Positions 32,310 through 41,103 of a DNA stretch of 64,000 nucleotides are shown piece after piece. Positions within the stretch are counted from its first letter, which is position 1; the number at the start of each line of letters is the position of its first letter. The notes under the pieces were generated by a model. It did no database searches, had not been told where the DNA came from, and saw only the letters and a list, made by a program, of their open reading frames with translations. Position numbers and translations under genes: made by a program. Where the stretch lies: the NCBI RefSeq assembly GCF_017355915.2, contig NZ_JAFEUV020000012.1:109276-173275 (forward strand). Direction: 5' to 3'. Origin of the DNA: Telluribacter roseus. Its GTDB lineage: Bacteria > Bacteroidota > Bacteroidia > Cytophagales > Spirosomataceae.

Positions 32310-34318
32310 ACAAGTTTTATGTTAGAGGCAACTTTTTTAGGTTGATCATTATATTTGACGAGCCAGTGGTACAGCTTCTCCACCCCTTCCCAGGCCGATA
32401 TGCGGGGCTTCCAGCCGGTTTCGGTCTGGAAGCGGGTGGTGTCTGATACATAGTACCGCTGATCACCCGGACGCCACTGGTCAAAGTTCACCTCTATTTT
32501 CTCTCCGTGTAGCTCCTGAATGTGATCAATGAGCTGTAACAAACTAATGGTATTGGCGGGACCTCCTCCCATATTGAAAGCTTTTCCATTCAGATGATCC
32601 ATCTGATCACGAGCCTGTAACATGGCCTGAATAAGGTCTTCCACAAACAGCACATCGCGTACCTGCTTACCATCACCGTAGATGTTGATGGGCTGTCCCT
32701 GCAGAGCTTTGAGCAGGAAGTGCGCGATCCAGCCCTGGTCTTCGGTACCAAACTGGTGCGGCCCGTAGATACAGCTCATCCGGAACACGACCGCTTTCAG
32801 GCCATAGGTACGTACATAATCCAGGATGTAGCTATCGGCTATCCCTTTGGAGCAGCCGTAGGGGCTGTGGAAGTCCAGCGGGCGCAGCTCACTAATGCCA
32901 CTTTCTCGGATCAGGGGCTCTTCGGGTTCGTAACGGTTATTGTCAATGACGAGTCGCAGGTCTTCCAACCCCCCGTATACCTTATTGGTGGAGGTAAAAA
33001 GCATCGGAGGCTGATGCGACGATTTCCGGATGGCTTCCAGTACATTGAGCGTACCGCGGGCATTGACATCAAAGTCCATGACTGGCAGGTTGCAGCTGGT
33101 CGTGACGGCCACCTGGGCGGCAAAGTGGTAGACAAAACTGGCCTTGGCTACGGCGGCTTCTACACAAAACTCGTTGCGAATATCCGCCACTTCAATATTG
33201 AGCTGGTCGGGGTAGTGGGTCTTCAGCCAGCGCAGGTTCTTCTCTACGCCCGGGCGTGACAGGTTGTCCAGGATGGTAACCTTTTCACCGGCTTCGGCCA
33301 GTGTCTTCACCATGTTAGTACCTATAAATCCGGCCCCACCTACTACCAGTACACTATCGGTTGTGTCGTGCTTGATGTAGGGAACGGACATCCATTTATC
33401 CGACTCCAGTTCCCGTGGTGATTTTTCACATAGTAATCGATATAGCAGTTTTTCGGTGCCGTCTGTCTTCACCATACCAAAGGCGTACTCACGTTCGTCG
33501 GTATGGAAGCCGTCTACGGTGGGGTATATCTTGTTCAGGTCGTTGAGGCCGTACCAGTACACCCGTTCCACATGAGCTCTGGTACTTTCCAGAAACATTT
33601 CCAGTTGCTTGCGCTCATCGTGTTTCCAGGTGGAGTAGCCTGTTTCGGTGATCCAGATCTTCTGGTTGCCACCATTGGAATTGATAACATTTCGTACCTG
33701 ATCCAGCAGTTGTTCCCAGCCGTACCACTTATCATCAAATACGTGGGGGAAATGGTGAACGCCAATGGCATCAATGTACTTCATCACCTCCCGGTCGTAC
33801 ATGAGCTGTAGCCAGTTGGGATCTACCGGACTCATGCCTCCCAGCAGGGTTTTCTTTTTCAGGTGCTTCATCCAGTGGGCAGCCATCCCGATCATAGCGG
33901 TGAAGGTGTTCCACTGCCAGTCCAGCGTGTAGTCGTACTCACTCTTGTTGTTGGGCTCGTTCCAGAGCTCCACCCACTCGAAGTACTTGCCATACTGGGT
34001 TACCATCGTATCCAGAAAATCGGCGTAATCCTTAGGGTTGCGCGGGGGCGACGACGTTTTTGGAAGTATACCTTGCGAAGGGGGTGTATAAAGGAAGCAG
34101 GGAAGTATTTCCGCTTCTTTGGCAAGCCTGGGTATCAGCCATTTATACCACTGCTTGCCTTCGTCGGTATATAAATCCGCCCAGGACATACCCGTTCTTA
34201 GCTGGTTGATGGAAAGCTTGCGGAGCTGATCAAGAGTAGCCTCTACCCGTTCGTATTCGCCCACATGAAACCATTCCAAAAAACCAATTTCAGGATGCTT
34301 GATGCCGTTCGATTTCAT
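32306..34318 (-). CDS. Fusion: GH39-like glycosidase domain plus NAD-dependent sugar-nucleotide epimerase
   Basis: A 670-aa bifunctional protein. Residues 1 to about 300 form a clan A TIM barrel resembling GH39 beta-xylosidases: WNEPN has the acid/base Glu121, and IWITETGYST the nucleophile Glu225. Residues about 320-670 are an extended SDR epimerase: VLVVGGAGFIGTN (Gly327-Gly333) binds NAD, FTSTNKVYGG and the catalytic Tyr487/Lys491 in SPYGCSKG follow. The epimerase half is most like CDP-paratose/tyvelose 2-epimerases. There is no signal peptide, so the glycosidase works in the cytosol. Fusion of a hydrolase with a nucleotide-sugar enzyme is unusual and suggests processing of an intermediate. 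Confidence 0.85.
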   Translation of the reverse strand: MKSNGIKHPEIGFLEWFHVGEYERVEATLDQLRKLSINQLRTGMSWADLYTDEGKQWYKWLIPRLAKEAEILPCFLYTPPSQGILPKTSSPPRNPKDYADFLDTMVTQYGKYFEWVELWNEPNNKSEYDYTLDWQWNTFTAMIGMAAHWMKHLKKKTLLGGMSPVDPNWLQLMYDREVMKYIDAIGVHHFPHVFDDKWYGWEQLLDQVRNVINSNGGNQKIWITETGYSTWKHDERKQLEMFLESTRAHVERVYWYGLNDLNKIYPTVDGFHTDEREYAFGMVKTDGTEKLLYRLLCEKSPRELESDKWMSVPYIKHDTTDSVLVVGGAGFIGTNMVKTLAEAGEKVTILDNLSRPGVEKNLRWLKTHYPDQLNIEVADIRNEFCVEAAVAKASFVYHFAAQVAVTTSCNLPVMDFDVNARGTLNVLEAIRKSSHQPPMLFTSTNKVYGGLEDLRLVIDNNRYEPEEPLIRESGISELRPLDFHSPYGCSKGIADSYILDYVRTYGLKAVVFRMSCIYGPHQFGTEDQGWIAHFLLKALQGQPINIYGDGKQVRDVLFVEDLIQAMLQARDQMDHLNGKAFNMGGGPANTISLLQLIDHIQELHGEKIEVNFDQWRPGDQRYYVSDTTRFQTETGWKPRISAWEGVEKLYHWLVKYNDQPKKVASNIKLV

Positions 34319-34353
34319 TCTTATTTCTTTGTTTTAAGGTATGGATCAGATGG

Positions 34354-35472
34354 TTATACAGTAAGTCCCCGGGCGGACAGCTCATCGGCCGCCTTGTCAA
34401 CTTCATCAACCGCTACCTGTTCTTTGAGCCATTCGGCCAGTTCGTTAAGTCCATCCCGGAAGTCCACCTCGGGTCGGAAGCCCAGGATCCGCCCGGCTTT
34501 TGATATATCAGCAAAGCAGTGACGGATATCACCGACGCGGTACTTGCCTGTGAGTTGAGGTGGTAGGTTGGGCTTGCGAAGGCATTCAGCCAACTTCTCG
34601 GCGATTTCCTTGATAGTGTAGTTATTGCCACTGCCCACGTTAAATACTTCACCAGCAGCCTCGGGTACCTCCATGGCCAGACGACACGCCCGGGCTACAT
34701 CCTTGACGTGCACAAAGTCGCGCTGCTGGTAGCCATCTTCGAATACCAGTGGCGATTTATCATTCAAATAGCGCGAAGCAAATATGGCCAGTACGCCTGT
34801 ATAAGGATTGGAAAGAGCCTGACGAGTACCGTACACATTGAAGAAGCGTAACGCTACCGTAGGAATATGATAGGCTTTGCCCGCAATCAGACACAGTTTT
34901 TCCTGATCGTATTTGGAAAGAGCATATACCGACGCCAGGTCGGGGGTTTTGGTTTCGGGAGTAGCCAGTGGCTGTAGCGTGTTGCCCTGTTCATCGTGAA
35001 GTTCCCAGTCGCCCGCTTTGAGCTGGGTCATGGTACGAGCCACGGATTGATAACATTGGCCGGAGGGGGAAGTATACAGCCCCTCTCCGTATATACTCAT
35101 GCTGGAGGCCACTACCAGTTTCTCAACCGGACGCTCCATCAGTACCTCCATCAGGACGGCCGTACCACGGTTATTGACATCGGTGTACTCATCGATCTCA
35201 TACATACTCTGACCCACGCCAACGCGGGCTGCAAAGTGATATACCACATCTACATTGTGCAGAGCGTCGGTAAGTGCACGTTTGTCACGAACATCGCCTT
35301 TTATCAGTTCTACTTCCGGGTGCAGGTAGTCAGGCCGTTGCTGGCCTATGCCATGTACTTGTGGAATCAGATTATCATATACTACTACATCGTAGCCTTT
35401 TGAGATTAATTCATCGCAGAGGTGGGATCCAATGAAACCAGCTCCCCCCGTGATTAATACCTTTTTTTTCAT
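34354..35472 (-). CDS. NAD-dependent sugar-nucleotide epimerase/dehydratase
   Basis: A 372-aa extended SDR: VLITGGAGFIGSHLCDEL binds NAD, VYHFAARVGVGQSMYEID and VVASSMSIYGEG frame the active site, and ASVYALSKYDQE has the Tyr/Lys pair. The insert with AVARTMTQ-type charged region and GYQQRDFVHVKDVA resembles dTDP-L-rhamnose 4-epimerases (WbiB/WbiG group), but specificity cannot be read from sequence. It is the first gene of the operon; the promoter must lie in the AT-rich spacer above 35.47 kb. A 35-base gap separates it from the fusion gene. Confidence 0.88.
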   Translation of the reverse strand: MKKKVLITGGAGFIGSHLCDELISKGYDVVVYDNLIPQVHGIGQQRPDYLHPEVELIKGDVRDKRALTDALHNVDVVYHFAARVGVGQSMYEIDEYTDVNNRGTAVLMEVLMERPVEKLVVASSMSIYGEGLYTSPSGQCYQSVARTMTQLKAGDWELHDEQGNTLQPLATPETKTPDLASVYALSKYDQEKLCLIAGKAYHIPTVALRFFNVYGTRQALSNPYTGVLAIFASRYLNDKSPLVFEDGYQQRDFVHVKDVARACRLAMEVPEAAGEVFNVGSGNNYTIKEIAEKLAECLRKPNLPPQLTGKYRVGDIRHCFADISKAGRILGFRPEVDFRDGLNELAEWLKEQVAVDEVDKAADELSARGLTV

Positions 35473-36855
35473 TCAATGCAGTTTTTAGTATGGATAAATG
35501 TGTACGTATATTGTTACGAATTATTAGCTCTCTAAGGTTGTCAAGAGTGGAAAACCTCTACTACACATTTCAATACCACACTTCCCATTTGCCTGACACC
35601 AGTCATCAATTGTGCGGGTTCTAAAACCTATTCACACAATCTCGTTTTGATTTTTAATTAGTTATACCACTTTTTAAGTTGCTTAGAAAGTAGTTATAAC
35701 TGATTAAATAGTTAAAAATCAATGTATTAGCATCAGAGACAACAGCATCTTCATCTTCCCACCTAATCTAAAATATCATGCCAGTAGGTGTTTTTACTGT
35801 TGAAGTACCTATCTACAACCCATGGTTGATCTCCCTGCGATGGGTTTAATGAACCATACTTGCTTTACTGACAGGTGGTGCTGTAAAACTGCGTCAAGCG
35901 GAAAAGTCAATCAATATGATTGCTAGCCAAGGAAATACGTAGCCGTCACCTTGATGAATAGAATCTTTGATTGCTGTTCTGATTGATCTAAAAAGTAAAT
36001 AGACGATGACACTATAAGTCGTCACCATTCTCAGGTCATTTACCTTTTTTATAAGAGTAGTTTGGTAGTACCACCAAACAATTTTTTTGAGGAGGATCTT
36101 CTACTTGTATAACAGCAGGAGACGTATAGTGTTTTATACGTAGCTAAAAATTATAGCTTTTTTGGCTAAATAAAAAATCTACTGTCTGCATTTTTTAAAT
36201 AGAAGGGTAGCCGAGCCCGTCTGTTTGGTAACTTGTAGTAAATTAATAGGGCTGATATACAGTGAAATGAGAGTCTTGTATAGTTTTATAAGCAGTATGA
36301 ATGGGGTAGGCAGGAAGAAAAATAGTCAGGCAAAGATTGAACGAAGAGTCAGAAGAGTGAAGGATAACAACGTTAGATAAGTTACTGTTGTAAAACTATT
36401 TTTAGTACATAAATGCGACTTTTCAATGCCTGCTGAACATAGAATGAGCTCGTATATGCCATTAGGAGAGCGGTAATTTTTAAAGTATAAGTAGTCACTT
36501 CTATAATTGATATATAGGTCTGTATTTACACCTTGTATAACATTTTTACTCATGTACTTACTGCCAGTTTTGATCACCTCTATTGATTTAAAAGAGCATT
36601 TGGACTCTGCAGATGTCTTAATGATACTCAATCGACATTCCTATTTCTAAGAGCTCATTGTGTAACGACTAGAAAATAAGAAACAGGTACAGTTACATAA
36701 AGCAGCAAGGCGAGCGATCATTTCAACCTAGCGAAAATGTCCTAAATGGTTGGTAGGGAGCCTGTTGTTAATTATACGGATTTGGTATATTTAAGATCCA
36801 AAAGTGACCTCTTGTTATACATTAGGAAAGTGCTTTGTAGCGTTTACATGGAGGT
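35473..36855. other. AT-rich, nearly gene-free region upstream of the glycan operon
   Basis: About 1.4 kb with clearly lower GC than its surroundings. It must contain the promoter of the minus-strand glycan operon near 35.5 kb and that of the MpaB-like gene near 36.8 kb. A plus-strand terminator at 36060-36089 has no gene in front of it. A minus-strand frame of 101 codons at 36326-36631 shows no family features. No transposase remnant was recognised. Confidence 0.5.
36060..36089 (+). terminator. Orphan rho-independent terminator
   Basis: GTTTGGT (36060-36066) and ACCAAAC (36073-36079) form a stem with a 6-base loop, followed within two bases by seven T (36082-36088). There is no plus-strand gene upstream, so it may end a small RNA starting between 35.5 and 36.0 kb. 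Confidence 0.6.
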
Positions 36856-37659
36856 ATGAGCGCACATTTTGCTAGTGTTTTTTGTTTATACATCATGAAC
36901 TACTTTGTAAGAAAAGACTCCATTGTACGGGAGATATGGGGAAAAGGAGATACCATCCTTTTCATATTTGCCGGGGCTTCCGCTGAGTTTGCTCTGAATA
37001 AAGCCGTAGACTGGCTGTACTTTACAGGTAAGCTTCCGGCCGATCCCCTGGGTAGGTTATTTTCGACCGTTGCCTACGCCCGTCAGATCGTATTTTCTGA
37101 ACTCGACGCGGCTAATAAGGCCATTGATCGCATTGCAGCTATTCATGCAGGAGTTGAAGCCAAGCGAGGGGCTACTATACCAGACTGGGCCTATAGGGAT
37201 GTACTTTTTATGCTGATTGACTATTCGATCAGGTCCTACGAGCTTTTGGAAAGAAAGCTGACGCAGGCCGAAAAAGAAGAAGTATTTGATGTATTTTTTC
37301 GTGTAGGTACCCGCATGGGTCTGGTTGGCCTGCCTATGACATTTGCCGATTGGCTGGTGATGCGGGAGCAGCACCTCGAACAGAATATGGTAAACAGTCA
37401 TTTTACCAAAGACCTTTACAAGCAGTATCGAAAGCACCTCGGACTGATCCGCTACAAACTATTGATGGAGGCGCAGGTGATGGTAGTACCCGCACGGGTA
37501 AATACTCTTCTAAGCTTAGGTAATCTGCCCCTGCTGGACCCGGTACTTACGGTATATAAATGGAGCCGAAAGCTTAAGACGGACTGGATCCTGAAATCGT
37601 TGATACTGCCGGATCAATATAAAGCGGAGATCAAACAACTGGATGTATACCGCGCCTGA
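36856..37659 (+). CDS. MpaB/DUF2236-like oxygenase family protein
   Basis: A 267-aa helical protein matching the oxygenase MpaB (DUF2236) family through VREIWGKGDTILFIFAG, DPLGRLFSTVAYARQIVF, AIHAGVEAKRG and FVGLPMTF-like blocks. Fungal MpaB and bacterial rubber oxygenase relatives are haem-type oxygenases. The second conserved His block (usually WVH) reads LFMLIDYSIRSYE here, so activity is uncertain. ATG at 36856 has GGAGGT just before it; Met at 36895 (MNYFVRKDS) is an equally good start. Monocistronic, cytosolic or peripheral. Confidence 0.7.
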   Translation: MSAHFASVFCLYIMNYFVRKDSIVREIWGKGDTILFIFAGASAEFALNKAVDWLYFTGKLPADPLGRLFSTVAYARQIVFSELDAANKAIDRIAAIHAGVEAKRGATIPDWAYRDVLFMLIDYSIRSYELLERKLTQAEKEEVFDVFFRVGTRMGLVGLPMTFADWLVMREQHLEQNMVNSHFTKDLYKQYRKHLGLIRYKLLMEAQVMVVPARVNTLLSLGNLPLLDPVLTVYKWSRKLKTDWILKSLILPDQYKAEIKQLDVYRA

Positions 37660-37689
37660 TAAGCCTACTAAATATAGGTACTGATAAAA

Positions 37690-37733
37690 ATAAAAAGCAG
37701 CTCCGCTTATACAGGTGGAGCTGCTTTTATTTT
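37690..37733. terminator. Convergent terminator
   Basis: AAAAGCAGCTCC (37693-37704) and GGAGCTGCTTTT (37717-37728) form a perfect 12-bp stem with A-rich and T-rich ends, between the MpaB-like gene and the opposing 158-aa gene. Confidence 0.85.
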
Positions 37734-37785
37734 ATGCTGTCCTTTCAAAGTATTGCCAGATTAGTAGCAATCAATGATCTTGTTT

Positions 37786-38262
37786 TTAAGCTTGAGATTC
37801 CTGCGCGTTTTTTGGCTTACGACCACGTGGCTTACCGGTATACTCTGGCTTGGGCCCTTCCTGCTCCAATTGAAGCTCATAACCAGTTAAACCTTCATAA
37901 TCAAATGGTTTGACGGTGAAGTTGTACTTGTTATTGCTGTAATCAACACCATTCTTTTGTAAAATAAAGGCCAGAGGAATGTTGTAGTTCTTAGTGCTTT
38001 TCGTCAATTCAAAAGCTTCGGCCTGATCGTCGGTAGAAGGTACCAGGAAGAGTGATTTGATTTTTCTTTTGCCTTCCTGGGCTCCAATCATAAAACGGGT
38101 TTCCTCGGGATTAAAGTCAAGCTGCTCTACTGTTTTATTCGGGAATACAAGCTTACCAGTTCCTGAAATATACCCCGTTAGTTCCGGTGCCTTTGAAGTG
38201 CTTTTCTGTTTTTCCTCGCTATTATCCACGGGTGAGAAAAAACGAATGGATTTTGCTTTCAT
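37786..38262 (-). CDS. Hypothetical protein with basic AT-hook-like tail, 158 aa
   Basis: No known enzyme family. Residues about 1-30 are polar (EEKQKSTSKAPE), the centre is a beta-rich domain (GYISGTGKLVFPNKTVEQL, FMIGAQEGKRKIKSLFLV), and the tail TGKPRGRKPKNAQESQA contains a GRKPK element like an AT-hook. This suggests DNA or nucleoid binding, which is inference. Cytosolic. It stands alone, with a convergent terminator downstream and a long AT-rich region upstream. Confidence 0.7.
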   Translation of the reverse strand: MKAKSIRFFSPVDNSEEKQKSTSKAPELTGYISGTGKLVFPNKTVEQLDFNPEETRFMIGAQEGKRKIKSLFLVPSTDDQAEAFELTKSTKNYNIPLAFILQKNGVDYSNNKYNFTVKPFDYEGLTGYELQLEQEGPKPEYTGKPRGRKPKNAQESQA

Positions 38263-38964
38263 AGAATGAAGTTATAATGAGTCTTTGCAAACTTACAAAA
38301 GTTTTTTGTGATGAAACTAATAAAGCAGGAATTAAGGGAAAAACAAAGCCTAGCCAATAATGTTGCGAAAAATCTTTATTTAAATCTATAATCTGTTTTA
38401 CCTATATGTGCTTCGGCCGTTTTCAAATCACTAAAAAGTGGTTTGCTGATTCCTTAACTGTCAGTTATATACTCGGGAATTAGCTAAGGAGAAACGATAG
38501 TAGTAACAGCAGTAGTATAAATGCCTCATTACAATACCAGGCTATATGAATAGAGTACTACTAATCAATACTACAAAACATCATTTTTAGACTACCGGTG
38601 GCCTTACGATAAAGCCAGACCAAGTGCTTACTGTCTAATATTGATTACTAATGAGTCTGCTGATTGTCAATTTCTACTTATTTATCTGATGTTAGAGCTA
38701 GGAATAAAATTGAAGACACTGAATATTATTAACCTTTTCTAATAATTGGAGTAATAACTATTTTAATAGTTACTGATTGATATAGGAAGATTTGGAACAC
38801 GTTAAAAAGCCAGGTGCCGGATCTATCATGTTGATACTAATGGCACTCCGCATCCATATCAATCATTCCATGTCGAAAGCTGGCTGTGGTATAGGTCTCA
38901 TACATAGAGCTGGTCCGGCACAAAGGTGCTGGATAAAGAAGTAGGTATTCATCATGTATATGAT
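38263..38964. other. AT-rich non-coding spacer
   Basis: About 700 bases between the 158-aa gene start and the treZ terminator. No convincing frame is present. A small AT hairpin (TAACTATT/AATAGTTA, 38755-38772) is the only structure seen. The left end must hold the promoter of the 158-aa gene. Confidence 0.4.
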
Positions 38965-39010
38965 AGTTTAAAAATGAAGAGATGTATACCGGCTGGTACA
39001 CATCTCTTCA
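38965..39010 (-). terminator. Terminator of treZ
   Basis: A 16-bp stem with one G-U pair (arms 38975-38990 and 38995-39010, 4-base loop GGCT). On the minus strand it is followed by TTTTTAAACT. It lies 49 bases after the treZ stop. Confidence 0.85.
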
Positions 39011-39059
39011 TTAGTACTGAATTAGATAAAATGATTACCTCATTCTCATTCTATATATC

Positions 39060-40907
39060 TTATTTGTTTGAGTAAACGCAGACGCTGCAGGGAGCAATCT
39101 GGATTTCCTGGTTGGCATCTACCCGTTGCGGGGCCGCTTCACCAGTCACCTCCGGCTTTTCCAGCCATTCCTCTTCTTTTGAATCAATGACTTTAAACCA
39201 CTGATTGCTCTGATCAGTTGGAGTAAAGGCAAGGGGTTCGTCGGAGAAGTTAAAAATACAGAGCAGGTAGGTGAGCTGGTCTTCGCTGCGCCTTTGCAGT
39301 ACCAGCCCCTGCTGACCCAGTACCTGAACGTACAGGTCGTTCTTGCTGGGATTATGTAGTACCGGATTGGTTTTCCTGAGCTCTATCAGACGGCGATGCC
39401 ACTCCAGCATGATGCTGTGCTTACCACTCTGCCGCTTATGCCATTGTAGCTTGGAGCGGTTGAAGGTATCCTCGTCCTGCGGATCGGGTGGTTCAACATC
39501 CCATTGAAACCCCTCAAATTCTTTTTTACGCCCCTCCTGTACGGCTTTGATCAGATCCTGGTCGGAGTGGCTGACAAAATAAAAGAACGGACTTTGATCA
39601 GCGTATTCTTCTCCCATGAATAACATGGGCAGGTAGGGGGACAGCAGGATAGCTGCTGCCGCCAGTTTGGTACGTTCAAAATCCACCAGCATGCACAGGC
39701 GCTCCCCCTGTACCCGGTTACCTACCTGATCGTGATTTTGGTTAAATACCACAAATTTTTCTCCGGATACTCCGGCTGAGGATACTCCGTGCTTGCGCTT
39801 CCGGAAATTGACGTAATCGCCACTGTGTACAAATCCTTCCGAGAAAGCTTTGGCCAGTTGCTGCATACTGCCGAAGTCTTCGTAGCGGTTCTTGCCCTCT
39901 TTATCCAGCATCACATAGAGAGCATGATGGAAATCGTCCAGCCACTGGCCATCAAAACCAAAGCCACCTACATCCGGTACTTTCACAACTTTAGGGCTGT
40001 TGAGGTCACTTTCGGCGATCATGTACAGAGGACGCCCGAGTTTCTGCTCCAGCTGCCGTACTTTGCCGTAGGTATACTCCCAGAAATGGACCGCTCCAGT
40101 ATCATACACCGCATGAATGGCATCCAGGCGCAGGCCATCGAAATGGTACTTTTCAAACCAGTGCAGTACATTATTCGCAAAGTAATCACGCACACCATCG
40201 GACCACTCCCCGTCAAAGTTGAGGGCATCGCCCCAGGGGGTATGGTACTTGTCGGTAAAGTAGGGGCCAAACTGACCAAAGTAGTTTCCTTCGGGTCCCA
40301 GGTGATTATACACTACATCCAGAAACACCGCAATACCCTTAGCATGGCAGGCATCTACCAGCTTTTTTAGTCCGTCCGGGCCCCCGTAGGAGTTCTGTAC
40401 TGCGTAGGGATATACCCCATCGTAGCCCCAGTTGCGACCTCCGGGAAATTGTGACACGGGCATCAGCTCAATGGCATTGACACCAAGATGTACCAGATCG
40501 TCCAGATAGGGGATCATTGACTCAAAGGTACCTTCCGGGGTAAATGTCCCTACGTGAAGTTCGTAAAGGATCAGGTCTTTCAGCGGAATACCCCGCCAGC
40601 CCTGATCCTGCCAGGAGTAGGCAGAATGATCAACTACTTCCGAAGGGCCGTGTACTCCTTCGGGCTGGTAGTGAGAAGCCGGGTCGGGAAAATCTTTTTC
40701 ATCGTCGGGACGGTAGAAATACCGGGTACCCGGAGCTGCATTGGTAACTTCAAGCTGAAAGTAGCCGTAGTCGAGGGGCTTCATCTCTAACAGCTGCTCC
40801 TGAGGATAGATCAAGTGAAGCAGCATTTTTTCTTTCTGGGGCGCCCATACCGTGAAAGTACATGTGTTTGCAGTACATTTCACCCCGGGTAGTTTAGCGT
40901 GTAACAT
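39060..40907 (-). CDS. treZ: Malto-oligosyltrehalose trehalohydrolase
   Basis: A 615-aa GH13 enzyme that cleaves trehalose from maltooligosyl-trehalose in the TreY-TreZ route. An N-terminal carbohydrate-binding domain (FTVWAPQKEKMLL) precedes the (beta/alpha)8 barrel: LDVVYNHLGPEGNYF, GLRLDAIHAVYD (nucleophile Asp), MIAESDLNSP (acid Glu), VFNQNHDQVGNR (transition-state Asp). LNFDGEWSDGVRDYF is typical of TreZ. No treY partner is in this window, so it may be elsewhere or the enzyme acts on other ends. Monocistronic, with its own terminator. Confidence 0.92.
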   Translation of the reverse strand: MLHAKLPGVKCTANTCTFTVWAPQKEKMLLHLIYPQEQLLEMKPLDYGYFQLEVTNAAPGTRYFYRPDDEKDFPDPASHYQPEGVHGPSEVVDHSAYSWQDQGWRGIPLKDLILYELHVGTFTPEGTFESMIPYLDDLVHLGVNAIELMPVSQFPGGRNWGYDGVYPYAVQNSYGGPDGLKKLVDACHAKGIAVFLDVVYNHLGPEGNYFGQFGPYFTDKYHTPWGDALNFDGEWSDGVRDYFANNVLHWFEKYHFDGLRLDAIHAVYDTGAVHFWEYTYGKVRQLEQKLGRPLYMIAESDLNSPKVVKVPDVGGFGFDGQWLDDFHHALYVMLDKEGKNRYEDFGSMQQLAKAFSEGFVHSGDYVNFRKRKHGVSSAGVSGEKFVVFNQNHDQVGNRVQGERLCMLVDFERTKLAAAAILLSPYLPMLFMGEEYADQSPFFYFVSHSDQDLIKAVQEGRKKEFEGFQWDVEPPDPQDEDTFNRSKLQWHKRQSGKHSIMLEWHRRLIELRKTNPVLHNPSKNDLYVQVLGQQGLVLQRRSEDQLTYLLCIFNFSDEPLAFTPTDQSNQWFKVIDSKEEEWLEKPEVTGEAAPQRVDANQEIQIAPCSVCVYSNK

Positions 40908-41103
40908 TTGGGGGTAGCATTATCCGATATAATAGTTTTAAAGTGACAGTACAGAGTTTATAAAAAGTATGCCCCGCAGGGCCTGAGTACCTAATTACAG
41001 CTGGCTATTTAGTAAACGGTCTTCCGCAAGGTGTTGTATCCAGTGCATATGGCCCGATCTACTATGGGTAGTAGCTCAGTCTGCGTCTGATGCACACATA
41101 GGT

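Noticed and set aside
36326..36631. Minus-strand 101-codon frame in the AT-rich region
   Set aside because: No known motif, no start context or neighbour support, and AT-rich sequence gives such frames by chance. It is kept only as a note.
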